A stretch of 64,000 nucleotides of DNA from Humibacter ginsenosidimutans (GTDB taxonomy: Bacteria; Actinomycetota; Actinomycetes; Actinomycetales; Microbacteriaceae), in the NCBI RefSeq assembly GCF_007859675.1, contig NZ_CP042305.1:1612001-1676000 (forward strand). The letters run 5' to 3'. Each line of letters opens with the position of its first letter. Positions within the stretch are counted from its first letter, which is position 1. A program made the translations under genes and the position numbers. Below the pieces are notes generated by a model. It saw only the letters and a list, made by a program, of their open reading frames with translations. It was not told where the DNA came from and searched no databases. This document shows, piece after piece, positions 8,242-17,081 of this stretch.

Positions 8242-9489
8242 ATGATGCCGGACGAGAATCCTGAAGCCATGACATCCGGCATCCCGATCCTCCGACCTGC
8301 GCTCACGGCAGCACGCATCCCGCATCGCGCAGGGTTCTGGGTCATCGCGCTCGCCTTTCTCACCGAGATGGCGTTCTGCGCCGTTCCGACCCCGCTCTAC
8401 GCGATCTATCAGCGGCAGGACGGCTTCCCCACCGTCATCCTCACGGTCGTCTTCGCGTCGTACGCGGTCGGCGTCATGCTGAGCCTGTATCTCGCCGGCC
8501 ACATCTCCGACTGGATCGGACGGCGGCGGATCATCCTCGCCTCCCTGCTGGTCAATCTGCTGGCGGCCGTGCTCTTCCTCGTCTGGAACGACGTCGCCGG
8601 GCTCATCGTCGCGCGCTTCATCAGCGGCCTCGGAATCGGCATTCTCGCGGCGGCAGCCACCGCGCACCTCGGCGAGCTCGGCGCCGCGTCCGATCGTTCC
8701 AGCGGGCACTCCTCGATCGTCGCCACGTTCGCGAACCTCGGCGGAATCGGGCTCGGACCATTGATCGGCGGCCTCATCGCGATCTGGACGACGAGCCCGC
8801 TCGTCATTCCCTACGTGCTCTTCGCAGCCCTGTTCGCGGCCGAAGGCGTGCTCGTGGCGTTCGTGCCCGAAACAGTGGAACCTCGCCGGGATCGGGTCCG
8901 CTATCGCCCCCAGCGGATCGCCGCACCGCAGACCCGGCGTGGAGCGTACTGGGCGGCGGCCATCGCCGCCTTCGCGGCCTTCGCCGTCTTCGGCACCTTC
9001 ATGGGGCTCTCATCGACGTTCCTGGTCGGCATCCTCGCCCAGCACTCGCCGCTGCTCGCCGGCATCTCACCGTTCATCGTGTTCATGGCGGCGGCGACCG
9101 CGCAGATCGTCACCTCAGCGATCCCGATCACTCACCAGATCCGACTCGCCATCACCCTCGCCGTGGTCGGGCTCGCCTGCGTCGGCCTCGGCGCAGCCCT
9201 CGCCTCGCTCGCGCTCTTCCTCATCGGCGGCGGAGTCACCGGCGCCGGCATCGGCATCCTGTTCCGCGGGGCGATGTCGACCGCCGCCGCGGTCGCCGAT
9301 GCGCAGCACCGCGGAGAGGCCGTCGCGGGCATCTTCCTCATCGCCTATGCCGGGATGACCGTGCCGCCCCTGCTCACCGCCGTCGCGTTGGGCATCTGGC
9401 CCGCGGTCGCCGTGCTGGTCGGTGTGACGCTCGTCGCGGCGGTTCTCGTCATGGTCTCGGGCGTCACGATGCTCCGGAATCGAAGCTGA
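8242..9489 (+). CDS. MFS transporter
   Basis: A major-facilitator protein of about 415 residues with roughly twelve hydrophobic segments. The motif-A-like loop after the second segment is clear (GHISDWIGRRRIILASLL), and the RFISGLGIG segment is present in helix 4. Such proteins usually export drugs or metabolites. Start choice is uncertain: ATG at 8242/8245 or 8269 are in frame; 8242 suits a short leader after the TACGTT box, while 8269 gives a more compact N-terminus. The LysR gene is divergent, and a hairpin at 9526-9544 ends transcription. Confidence 0.8.
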   Translation: MMPDENPEAMTSGIPILRPALTAARIPHRAGFWVIALAFLTEMAFCAVPTPLYAIYQRQDGFPTVILTVVFASYAVGVMLSLYLAGHISDWIGRRRIILASLLVNLLAAVLFLVWNDVAGLIVARFISGLGIGILAAAATAHLGELGAASDRSSGHSSIVATFANLGGIGLGPLIGGLIAIWTTSPLVIPYVLFAALFAAEGVLVAFVPETVEPRRDRVRYRPQRIAAPQTRRGAYWAAAIAAFAAFAVFGTFMGLSSTFLVGILAQHSPLLAGISPFIVFMAAATAQIVTSAIPITHQIRLAITLAVVGLACVGLGAALASLALFLIGGGVTGAGIGILFRGAMSTAAAVADAQHRGEAVAGIFLIAYAGMTVPPLLTAVALGIWPAVAVLVGVTLVAAVLVMVSGVTMLRNRS

Positions 9490-9525
9490 ACGCGCTCGCG
9501 TCCTGTCGGCCCACGTCGGCCTGCA

Positions 9526-9544
9526 TCGGCTCACCTGGAGCCGA
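9526..9544. terminator. bidirectional hairpin between convergent genes
   Basis: An inverted repeat TCGGCTC / GAGCCGA with a 5-nt loop sits in the 64-bp gap between the convergent MFS and dehydrogenase genes. No T-run is present. Confidence 0.45.
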
Positions 9545-9553
9545 CGAAGGCCG

Positions 9554-10369
9554 TCACATCCCGGCGTGGTCGAACGCGATGGTCGGCACGTCGACGATGT
9601 GCGCCCCGCCGTCGGCCACGAGCACCGCACCCGTCATGTACGACGACTCGGCGGAGCCCAGAAAGCGCACGATCGAGGCGATCTCCGCCGGCTGCGCAGG
9701 GCGCCCGAGCGGCACGTCGCCGGTGACTGTCGCATAGGCATCCTCACGGGACGCGAGCCCCGCGTGCTCGGCGAACTCGTCCATCTCGTTGTCGGCCATC
9801 GGGGTCTGCACCCAGCCGGGGCAGACCGCGTTGACGCGCACCCCGGAGCGCCCGTAGTCGCGCGCGAGCGTCTTGGTGAGACCGATCAGTGCGTGCTTGC
9901 CGACGGTGTACCCGGCGACGGAGGGGCCGGCGAACAGGCCTGCGAGCGACGAGATGACGACGATCTGGCCCTTCGCCTCCATGAGCGCGGGAAGGCACTC
10001 GCGCGCCATCGTGAACGCGGTGGTGAGGTTGGCGCGCAGCGCGGTCTCCCAGCCGATGTCATCCGTCTCTCCCACCGGCGCGAAGCCGTGGCCGCCGGCG
10101 TTGGCGACCAGCACGTCGAGCCTGCCGAACCGTTCGAGCACGTCGGCCACCACGCTGCGCGCGGCCGAGGCGTCTGCGGCGTCGGCGATCATGGGCACGG
10201 CACCCGTCTCGGCGGCGACCGCCTCGAGCGGCGCCCGACGGCGCCCGACGATCACGACCTGGGCTCCCTCGGCGCGGAAGCGCTCGGTGACGGCGGCGCC
10301 GATGCCCGTGCCGCCTCCCGTCACCACGACGACCTTGCCGGCGACTCCGGCGCCCGCGAATGCAACCAT
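9554..10369 (-). CDS. short-chain dehydrogenase/reductase (SDR)
   Basis: A 271-residue classical SDR. The cofactor turn TGGGTGIG is at residues 18-25, the NAG motif appears in VLVANAGG, and the catalytic Tyr-x3-Lys is GYTVGKHALIGL. The C-terminal FLGSAESSYMTGAVLVADGG segment is typical. These enzymes oxidise or reduce hydroxyl/keto groups with NAD(P). The basic residues after the second strand (GRRRAP) suggest a preference for NADP(H), which is an inference. It lies downstream of a second SDR gene on the same strand; the substrate is unknown. Confidence 0.9.
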   Translation of the reverse strand: MVAFAGAGVAGKVVVVTGGGTGIGAAVTERFRAEGAQVVIVGRRRAPLEAVAAETGAVPMIADAADASAARSVVADVLERFGRLDVLVANAGGHGFAPVGETDDIGWETALRANLTTAFTMARECLPALMEAKGQIVVISSLAGLFAGPSVAGYTVGKHALIGLTKTLARDYGRSGVRVNAVCPGWVQTPMADNEMDEFAEHAGLASREDAYATVTGDVPLGRPAQPAEIASIVRFLGSAESSYMTGAVLVADGGAHIVDVPTIAFDHAGM

Positions 10370-10429
10370 GCGACAGTCCCTTCTGATGGGTGGGCATCCG
10401 GGGCGTCGCTGCCCGGATGCTGCGGCGTG

Positions 10430-11179
10430 CTACGCCGGAAAACTCGATCGTGCCGTGTAGCCGAAGTCGCTGACGAGGGTGGTCGCGTCGACTGCCCTGG
10501 CCACCGGCGAGGCGAGGAACGCGATCTCGGCCGCGACGTCGCGCGCCGACTGCACCGGGTAGTCGACGTCACCGAAGCCTCCGTCGAGCCCGAGGTCTCC
10601 CCTGCTCATCGGGGTGTCGACGATCGACGGGCACACCGCGGTGATGCGCACCGCGTCTTCTTCGACGGATGCCGCGCGCATCAGCTGCACGAGCGCCGCC
10701 TTCGACGCGCAGTACGCCGCCATCCCGCCTGCCGCCACCAGGGCGGAGTCGCTCGCCACGAAGACCGCGGCCGGATCGGTGCCGGCCCGCAGCACGGGAA
10801 GCGCGTGCTTGAGCAGCAGGAACGCGCCCGTGACGTTCACGTCGAAGACGCGCCGCCAGTCATCCAGGGTCGTGTCGACGAGGTCGGTGCCGAACGGGCC
10901 GGAGATGCCGGCGCAGCCGATCACGAGGTCGAGTCCGCCGAGCGCCTCGGCGGCGTCGGCCACCGCGCGCTCGACCTGCGACTCGTCGGTCGCATCGGCG
11001 GCGAGCGCCACTGCGCGATGTCCGCCGTCGGAGAGCGAGGACGCCAGGCCGTTCGGGGCACTGCGGTCGACAAGCGCCAGGTGCACGCCTTCCGCCGTGA
11101 ACGCCTCTGCCACGGCACTCCCTATGCCACCGGCCGCCCCCATGATCAGGGCACGCCGTTCGCGCAGATGCAGGTCCAT
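10430..11179 (-). CDS. short-chain dehydrogenase/reductase (SDR)
   Basis: A 249-residue SDR with glycine-rich turn GAAGGIG near residue 14, the acidic residue after the second strand (LALVDRS) that favours NAD, and the active-site tyrosine/lysine in AAYCASKAALVQLM. The usual NAG motif is replaced by GCAGISG. It is the first gene of a minus-strand pair with the SDR at 9554-10369. It is divergent from the APC permease gene, which suggests uptake and oxidation of the same compound. Confidence 0.88.
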   Translation of the reverse strand: MDLHLRERRALIMGAAGGIGSAVAEAFTAEGVHLALVDRSAPNGLASSLSDGGHRAVALAADATDESQVERAVADAAEALGGLDLVIGCAGISGPFGTDLVDTTLDDWRRVFDVNVTGAFLLLKHALPVLRAGTDPAAVFVASDSALVAAGGMAAYCASKAALVQLMRAASVEEDAVRITAVCPSIVDTPMSRGDLGLDGGFGDVDYPVQSARDVAAEIAFLASPVARAVDATTLVSDFGYTARSSFPA

Positions 11180-11397
11180 GGCTCTTCCCCTCCCGTCGGT
11201 CGTGGCCGCGTGCGGCGTGCTCCGACTCCGTCATCGAAACATCTCGACGCCGCCGGCGTCAGCAACCCGCCTCGATTGTCTGCGCTCAGGCAACACCGTC
11301 GTGCACTGCATGCCAACACCGATCAGGCGGTGCCATCGCAGACTGTCACCGAGGGGTCGACCCTGCCCCGCACCGCCCCGTGGCAAAGGAGCCATTC

Positions 11398-12873
11398 GTG
11401 TCCGACAACCCGACCAACACCACGCTGAAGGGCAACACGCTCGGCGTCTTCAGCATCGTCTTCCTCGTGCTCGCCGCCGTGGCGCCGCTCACCGGGATCG
11501 TCGTCGTCGCGTCACTGGCGATCGCGCTCGGCAACGGCGGCGGAACGCCTGCGTCGTTCTTCATCGTGGCGATCATCCTGCTGCTCTTCGCCGTCGGCTA
11601 TGCGCAGATGTCGAAGCAGCTCGCGAACGCCGGCGGGTTCTACGCGTTCGTCGTCAAGGGCCTCGGCCGCACCGGCGGACTGATCGCGGGGCTGATCGCC
11701 ACGCTCGGCTACAACTTCTTCGTGGTCGGCACCATCGGCACGAGCGGCTTCTTCATGCAGACCGTCATCGCCCAGCTCACCGGCTTCAACCTGCACTGGT
11801 ACGTGTGGGGGTTGCTCTCCATCGCCGTCTGCTTCATCATGGCCAGGCGCGGCGTCGACTTCAGCTCCAAGGTGCTGGGCGTCTCGCTCGTGCTCGAGAC
11901 GCTGATGCTCGTCGTCTTCGACGTCTCCGTGCTGCTGCGCACGGGCTTCGACGTCTCCGCGTTCGGGCCAACCGCCGTGTTCTCCGGCTCGTTCCCCATC
12001 GGCCTGCTGCTGGCCGCCACCGGATTCCTCGGCTTCGAGGCGACCGCACTGTTCAGCGAGGAGGCCAAGCGGCCGCTGAAGACGATCCCCCGCGCCACCT
12101 ACTCGGCGATCATCGCGATCGGCGTCATCCTCGGTGTCACGACGTGGGCAGTGGTGAGCGCCACCGGCGTCGAGCAGGCGCAGAACACGGCGCTGAAGCA
12201 CCTGGATGCCGGCGACCTGCTCTTCTCGCTCATCCGCACCTACCTGGGCGAGCCGATGATGATCATCGCCGAGATCCTGCTGCTGGTGAGCCTGTTCGCC
12301 GCCATGCTCGCCTTCCACAACTCGGCCACCCGCTACCTGTACTCGATGGGCCGCGCCCGCATCCTGCCCTCCGGTCTCGCCCGCACCCGCACGAACGGCG
12401 CCCCCGCCGTCGCCGGACTCGTGCAGGCCCTGTTCGGCGCCGTCATCGCCGGCCTGTTCGCGCTCGCCGGGCTGAGCCCGATCGCCACCCTGGTACCGGC
12501 CATGCTCGGGTTCGGCACGCTCGCGGTGCTCATCCTGCAGGCGCTCGCCGCGCTCTCGATCGTCGTGTGGTTCCGCCGCCGGCACGACCCGCGCTGGTGG
12601 AGCACGTTCATCGCGCCGGGCCTCGGCTTCCTCGGCCTGCTCTCGATCGTGCTGCTCGCCATCTTCAACTTCGACATCGTGGCGGGCTCCGACAACGTCT
12701 TCATCCTGATGCTGCCGTTGCTGCTGGTGCTCGCCGTCATCGGCGGCATCATCTACGGCGCCTACCTCAAGAGCCGCAAGCCCGCCGTGTACGACGCCCT
12801 GGCGACCGACATCGAGAAGTTCAACGTGCACGCGGCCGCCGATGAGCACAAAGACCCGGTGCCCGGGCTCTGA
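11398..12873 (+). CDS. APC-family amino acid/amine permease
   Basis: A 491-residue transporter with about twelve hydrophobic segments. The N-terminal helix (VFLVLAAVAPLTGIVVV) and the GGFYAFV segment are typical of the amino acid-polyamine-organocation family. A GFEATALFSEEAKRPLKTIPRA motif in the middle matches its conserved loop. The start is GTG at 11398, because AAAGGAG (11385-11391) lies 6 nt before it; an earlier GTG at 11380 lacks such a site. It probably imports an amino acid or amine used by the surrounding enzymes. Confidence 0.9.
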   Translation: MSDNPTNTTLKGNTLGVFSIVFLVLAAVAPLTGIVVVASLAIALGNGGGTPASFFIVAIILLLFAVGYAQMSKQLANAGGFYAFVVKGLGRTGGLIAGLIATLGYNFFVVGTIGTSGFFMQTVIAQLTGFNLHWYVWGLLSIAVCFIMARRGVDFSSKVLGVSLVLETLMLVVFDVSVLLRTGFDVSAFGPTAVFSGSFPIGLLLAATGFLGFEATALFSEEAKRPLKTIPRATYSAIIAIGVILGVTTWAVVSATGVEQAQNTALKHLDAGDLLFSLIRTYLGEPMMIIAEILLLVSLFAAMLAFHNSATRYLYSMGRARILPSGLARTRTNGAPAVAGLVQALFGAVIAGLFALAGLSPIATLVPAMLGFGTLAVLILQALAALSIVVWFRRRHDPRWWSTFIAPGLGFLGLLSIVLLAIFNFDIVAGSDNVFILMLPLLLVLAVIGGIIYGAYLKSRKPAVYDALATDIEKFNVHAAADEHKDPVPGL

Positions 12874-12922
12874 CCCGCCCGGCCGGCGCGCGGCATCCAT
12901 CCACTCCACGTTTCAGCAGCAC

Positions 12923-12949
12923 GACTCCACAGCAAGTGACTCCACAGCA
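12923..12949 (+). repeat. direct repeat upstream of second MoaF-like gene
   Basis: GACTCCACAGCA occurs twice 15 bp apart (12923-12934 and 12938-12949), just upstream of the AGGGAAC ribosome-binding region. TCCAC words also fill the gap before the transporter operon at 2.2 kb, so a shared regulator is conceivable. Confidence 0.4.
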
Positions 12950-12964
12950 CGTTAGGGAACACGA

Positions 12965-13801
12965 ATGACCGAGACGAACCTCTCCGACACCTCCACCTGG
13001 CTGCCGCTCGACGGCCTCGCCCCCGGCTTCGACGCGAACAAGGCGCCACTGTCGAACGCACTCGACGGCCGCACGATCACGGTCGTCGACGAGCGCGGAA
13101 CGCGCATCTCGCACACGTTCGCGCCCGGTGAGGTGTCGTGGGTGTACGAACCCGGCGAGGGCGATCCCACCGAGGCTGCGGCGAAGACGGATGCCTGTGA
13201 GGTCTTCGAGGTCGACGACCAGCTGTACTACGCGCAGTTCCACCACCAGTACCTGCCCAACGAGGCGGTGTCGCTCGTGCTCGACCTGCGCGGCGGGCAC
13301 GCCCTCGCCGTGATCAGCGTGATCGGCGAGGCCGCCCCCGGCCGCACCGCCGTGCAGCAGATCTTCGCGCCCGCGCGCATCGAAGGCACGGAGCAGACCG
13401 GTGAGGCGCCCGCGCCCACCAACGAGCTCATCGGCCGTCGCGCTCTGTGGGTGTACTCCTCCGAGCACGCGTACGAGCACGTGTACCTCACGCCGCACTG
13501 GTACACCTGGCAGTGCCTCGCCGGTCCCGAGCAGGGGCTCGCCGACACCGACGAGCAGACGACCTGGCGCATCCGCGCGGGCATCTACCTGTTCGCGTGG
13601 CGCGAGAAGGTCATCCCCTGCGGATCGGTGACGATCGCCGACCACCGCGACCAGCGCTCGCTGCGCTCGCACGGCGTGCTGTTCGGCGTGGACGAGACGG
13701 GCACCGGCCAGACGCACTTCACGTTCGGCGCGTTCGGTCGGCTGCTGTCGAACACCGTGCACCCGGCCGAGTACGACCCCGCACTGCGCCCGGAGCGCTG
13801 A
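12965..13801 (+). CDS. MoaF-like protein (second paralogue)
   Basis: A 278-residue member of the MoaF family, with the N-terminal barrel-like half (RTITVVDERGTRISHTF; FHHQYLPNEAVSLVLDLRGG) and the C-terminal half (SSEHAYEHVYLTPHWYTWQC). It is clearly related to the protein at 903-1727 but diverged. The enzyme or binding activity of this family is not established. The stop codon is one base from the start of the amidohydrolase gene, so the two are likely co-translated, which hints at a joint role in breaking down an amide or imide. Confidence 0.75.
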   Translation: MTETNLSDTSTWLPLDGLAPGFDANKAPLSNALDGRTITVVDERGTRISHTFAPGEVSWVYEPGEGDPTEAAAKTDACEVFEVDDQLYYAQFHHQYLPNEAVSLVLDLRGGHALAVISVIGEAAPGRTAVQQIFAPARIEGTEQTGEAPAPTNELIGRRALWVYSSEHAYEHVYLTPHWYTWQCLAGPEQGLADTDEQTTWRIRAGIYLFAWREKVIPCGSVTIADHRDQRSLRSHGVLFGVDETGTGQTHFTFGAFGRLLSNTVHPAEYDPALRPER

Positions 13802-13802
13802 G

Positions 13803-15452
13803 ATGGCGGCCGACCTCATCATCACGGGTGCGACCATTCGCACCTCCGACCCGACACGGCCGGTCGCGCAGGCCCTCGCCGTCGGGAACGGCCGCATCCT
13901 CGCTGTCGGCGACATCGATGACGTGCTCGCCCTGCGCGACGAGTCGACGGTGGTGCGCGACCTCGGCGGCGCGGCCGTCTACCCGGGCTTCGTCGACGTG
14001 CACACGCACCACGCACTCGCCGGCCGCACCGAGCTCTTCGAGCTCACGCTGCCGCCGTCGCTCACCCTCGACGAGATCCTCGCGAAGGTGCGCGACCAGG
14101 CGGCCGGCCTGCCCGAGGATGCCTGGATCATCGGCGGCGTCATCGCCTCCACCCTGCTCCCCACCCTCGGAAACACGGCGTCGCGCCTGCTGCTCGACGA
14201 GGCATCCGGCGGCCGCCCCGTGATGATCGTCGAGGACTCGCGGCACAACCGCTGGGCGAACACCAGGGCGCTGGAGCTCGCGGGAATCAGGGCCGACAAC
14301 ATCCCCGAGGGCGGTGTGACCGTGCTCGACGCCGCAGACGGAACGCCGACGGGCGTGCTGTTCGAGGCCGCGGGCATCCCGGTGCAGGAGGCGTACGACG
14401 CCGGCGGCGGGCTCACCGCCGAGCAGCATGTCGCCGCGTCGCGGCGAGGGGTCGAGATCGCGAACTCCTACGGCATCACGGCTTTTCAGGATGCGGGGGT
14501 GTCGGTCGACATCCTCGCCGCCCTCGCCGACCTCGACCGTTCGGGCGACCTCGATTCGTGGGTGGTGTCGTCGCTGCTGATCAACGACGAGATCTTCGGG
14601 TTCGCACCGCTGGGGGTGCCGCTGCTGGAGCAGGGCGAGAGCTACCGCACGGCGCACCATCGACCGGACTTCGTGAAGATCTTCCTCGACGGCGTTCCGC
14701 CTGCACGCACCGCATCGTTCCTCGAGCCGTACCTGCCAGACGACGCGCACGGCGCGCACTTCCACGGCAGCACCACCATGACGGGCGACGAGCTCTACGG
14801 CTGGCTGCGCCTGGTCGCACAGCAGGGTCGCGGCGCGAAGATCCACTGCACGGGCGACGGCTCGGCGCACCTCGTGCTCGAGGTGGTCGAGCGGCTGCGG
14901 GGCGAGGGGTTCACCGACACGAGGTTCCACATCGCGCACGGGCAGTTTCTGGCGACCACGGACATCCCACGCCTTGCCGAACTGCGCGTCACGGCCGACA
15001 TCTCGCCGTTCATCTGGTTCCCCGGCGTCATTCCGCAGGCTCTGGCCGACGTGCTCGGCACCGAGCGGGTCGAGCACCTGCAGCCGAACCGGGCGCTGAT
15101 CGACTCCGGCGCGCTCGTGTCGGGCGGCTCGGACTGGCCGGTCTCGGAATCGCCCAACCCGCTTGAGGGCATGCAGGGGCTCGTCACCCGCGCCGACCCG
15201 CTGCGGCGGGTGCCCGGCACGTTGTGGCCCGAGCAGGCGATCACCGCCGAGGAAGCCCTTCAGGTCTTCACCATCAACTCGGCGATCGCCATGGGGCTGG
15301 ATGACGTCACCGGCTCGATCACGCCAGGCAAGTCCGCCGACTTCGTCGTGCTCGACCGCGACGTGATCGCCGGCCCCGCCGACACGATCATCGACGGCCG
15401 CGTGCGCGAGACGTGGTTCGCGGGACGCAGGGTGTACGAAGCGCAGGGCTGA
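13803..15452 (+). CDS. YtcJ-like amidohydrolase (amidohydrolase family 3)
   Basis: A 549-residue metal-dependent hydrolase. The metal-binding HxH is seen in FVDVHTHHALAG near residue 65. The later histidines appear in the FHIAHGQF segment, and the final metal aspartate in SGGSDWPVSESPNP. N- and C-terminal strands form the composite beta-sandwich (DLIITGATI; SADFVVLDRDVI). Relatives hydrolyse formamides, hydantoins and other amides in the cytosol. It follows the MoaF-like gene at one base and shares its strand with the APC permease, suggesting import and hydrolysis of one compound. The exact substrate is unknown. Confidence 0.88.
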   Translation: MAADLIITGATIRTSDPTRPVAQALAVGNGRILAVGDIDDVLALRDESTVVRDLGGAAVYPGFVDVHTHHALAGRTELFELTLPPSLTLDEILAKVRDQAAGLPEDAWIIGGVIASTLLPTLGNTASRLLLDEASGGRPVMIVEDSRHNRWANTRALELAGIRADNIPEGGVTVLDAADGTPTGVLFEAAGIPVQEAYDAGGGLTAEQHVAASRRGVEIANSYGITAFQDAGVSVDILAALADLDRSGDLDSWVVSSLLINDEIFGFAPLGVPLLEQGESYRTAHHRPDFVKIFLDGVPPARTASFLEPYLPDDAHGAHFHGSTTMTGDELYGWLRLVAQQGRGAKIHCTGDGSAHLVLEVVERLRGEGFTDTRFHIAHGQFLATTDIPRLAELRVTADISPFIWFPGVIPQALADVLGTERVEHLQPNRALIDSGALVSGGSDWPVSESPNPLEGMQGLVTRADPLRRVPGTLWPEQAITAEEALQVFTINSAIAMGLDDVTGSITPGKSADFVVLDRDVIAGPADTIIDGRVRETWFAGRRVYEAQG

Positions 15453-15633
15453 CGCGGCGACGCGAGGCAAGGCATCCCGAGGCGGGCCCAGCGCGAGGCA
15501 TCCCGAAGCGCGGACGGCCGATCGCCGCGTCGTACGCCCCCTTGCCTTTTTGCGTTCGAGCCGGCAGGCGACGAACACGGTCCACCGCACATCGTCGGTG
15601 AGACAGGGCTGAATCTGCGCGTGGTCGTTCGTT

Positions 15634-15667
15634 CCGAACCCGTCGAGACAGCGCTCGACGGGTTCGG
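15634..15667. other. 14-bp perfect hairpin in intergenic DNA
   Basis: CCGAACCCGTCGAG / CTCGACGGGTTCGG forms an uninterrupted 14-bp stem with a 6-nt loop in the gap before the HAD gene. No T-run follows on either side. It could terminate the amidohydrolase transcript or be a small repeat element. The same gap also holds AGGCATCCCGA twice (15470-15480, 15496-15506). Confidence 0.55.
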
Positions 15668-15747
15668 TGCTGCGGCCCATGGGTGTCCTCAGGTCGCGGG
15701 AGCGTGCACGGTGCCGCAGGGATGCGACATCGCCGTAGTCTCTCTGC

Positions 15748-16434
15748 ATGCTGCTCGCCGCGCTCGACCTCGACGGAACGCTCGTCGATCAGGCCGCGGC
15801 CGCGCGCGAATGGACCGTCGAATTCGTCTCGCGATGGGATCTGCCGCGCGACGCCGCCGCCGGAGTCGCCCCGATGCTGACGGCACGCGGGCCGAAGGAT
15901 GCCGCCTTCGACCGGCTCGTCGAGACGTGGTCACTGCCGGTGAGCGGCCCCGACCTGCTCTCCGCCTATCGCCGGCGAATGCCGCAGCTCGTTCACTGCA
16001 CCAACGCCGACAAGGATGCCCTGCGCCGCCTCCGCGCGGCGGGCTGGCGAATCGGCGTCGTCACCAACGGCTCCGTCGAGAATCAGCTGGGCAAGATCCG
16101 TGCCACGGGCCTCTCCGACCTCGTCGACGGCTGGGTCATCTCCGAGCAAGCCGGCGTGCGCAAGCCCGACCCGGTGATCTTCGAGATGCTGGCCGAATGC
16201 GTCGGCAGCAGCCTCGAGGGCTGGATGCTCGGCGACAGCCTCGACCACGACGTCGCCGGCGGCGCGGCCGCCGGGCTGAGCACCGCATGGATCACGTCGG
16301 CCCCGGTTGCCGATGCCCGACCTGCGGCGGGCGCACCTGCGCCGGGTGCATCCGCCCCGACGATTACGGCGCCCACGGTCGCCGATGCCGTGACGCGAAT
16401 CCTCGCGTGTGCGGGCGAGCCAGAGTATCGCTGA
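15748..16434 (+). CDS. HAD-superfamily phosphatase-like hydrolase
   Basis: A 228-residue haloacid-dehalogenase-fold protein with all four motifs: DLDGT (nucleophile Asp at residue 7), VVTNGS, the lysine in VRKPDP, and the acidic pair LGDSLDHDV. The helical cap domain between motifs I and II is of the phosphoglycolate-phosphatase/YjjG type. It most likely dephosphorylates small metabolites. There is no clear ribosome binding site, and a TAGTCT box at 15736-15741 lies 6 nt before the ATG, so the message may be leaderless. The C-terminus is rich in Ala and Pro and probably disordered. Confidence 0.88.
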   Translation: MLLAALDLDGTLVDQAAAAREWTVEFVSRWDLPRDAAAGVAPMLTARGPKDAAFDRLVETWSLPVSGPDLLSAYRRRMPQLVHCTNADKDALRRLRAAGWRIGVVTNGSVENQLGKIRATGLSDLVDGWVISEQAGVRKPDPVIFEMLAECVGSSLEGWMLGDSLDHDVAGGAAAGLSTAWITSAPVADARPAAGAPAPGASAPTITAPTVADAVTRILACAGEPEYR

Positions 16435-16491
16435 TGATGCCGGACGGCTGCAATTCGGCGCTATCAGGTCCTACGAGCGCTCCGCTGCCGG

Positions 16492-16944
16492 TCAGCCCAC
16501 GGCATCCCTGAGCACCTCATCGATCCATTCGTGACGGTCGAGCCCGACGATCTCGTCGAGCGTGAACCACCGCGTCTCGATCAGCTCGGCCGCCTCGAGC
16601 ACGAAGTCGTCGGTCGGCAGATCGCACGCGAACACGACGGTGACGCCACCCACCCTGTCGCCGTTCGGCAGGGTCGTCTCGAGTGAGGCGCCGCCGTACG
16701 CGCCGACGATCCCGGTCACGGCTGGCGTGACGCCGAGCTCCTCACGGACCTCGCGTGCGACCGCCGCCCGCGGCGTCTCGCCGGGCTCGATGCCGCCGCC
16801 GACGAGGCTCCAGCGCTCGGTGTCGCGCTGCCGCGCGAGCAGGAACTCATCGCCACGACGGAAGACCGCGGTGACGCCGGGAAGCAGCAGATAGTCGTGT
16901 CCGATGCGCTCGCGCAGGGATCGGACGTATGGCGACATGGGCAC
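16492..16944 (-). CDS. NUDIX hydrolase
   Basis: A 150-residue NUDIX domain protein. The Nudix box is intact (GGIEPGETPRAAVAREVREE, then LGV), giving the glutamates that bind Mg2+. The family cleaves nucleoside diphosphates linked to another group, such as damaged nucleotides or ADP-ribose. Upstream, MSPYVRSLRERIGHDYLLLPG resembles the start of actinobacterial NUDIX proteins. The gene diverges from the carbamoyltransferase gene. The substrate cannot be told from sequence. Confidence 0.9.
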   Translation of the reverse strand: MPMSPYVRSLRERIGHDYLLLPGVTAVFRRGDEFLLARQRDTERWSLVGGGIEPGETPRAAVAREVREELGVTPAVTGIVGAYGGASLETTLPNGDRVGGVTVVFACDLPTDDFVLEAAELIETRWFTLDEIVGLDRHEWIDEVLRDAVG

Positions 16945-17053
16945 GTACCGACCTTATGGTGCGTCGGTTCCGCGGCGCCGCTGGACTGCTCTCGCCGCGC
17001 CAGACGGGTGGCTCGCGATTCGATCGAGAACATGCGCCAGTGTGTCTACTACA

Positions 17054-17072
17054 TATACACACTTTGTGTATA
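17054..17072. promoter_or_regulatory. palindromic operator overlapping the carbamoyltransferase promoter
   Basis: TATACACA-CTT-TGTGTATA is a perfect 8+8 inverted repeat in strikingly AT-rich DNA. It overlaps a TATAGT -10 box at 17069-17074, whose start point would fall at about the ATG at 17082, so the message would be leaderless. A bound repressor would block the promoter. Confidence 0.65.
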
Positions 17073-17081
17073 GTTCTGACC

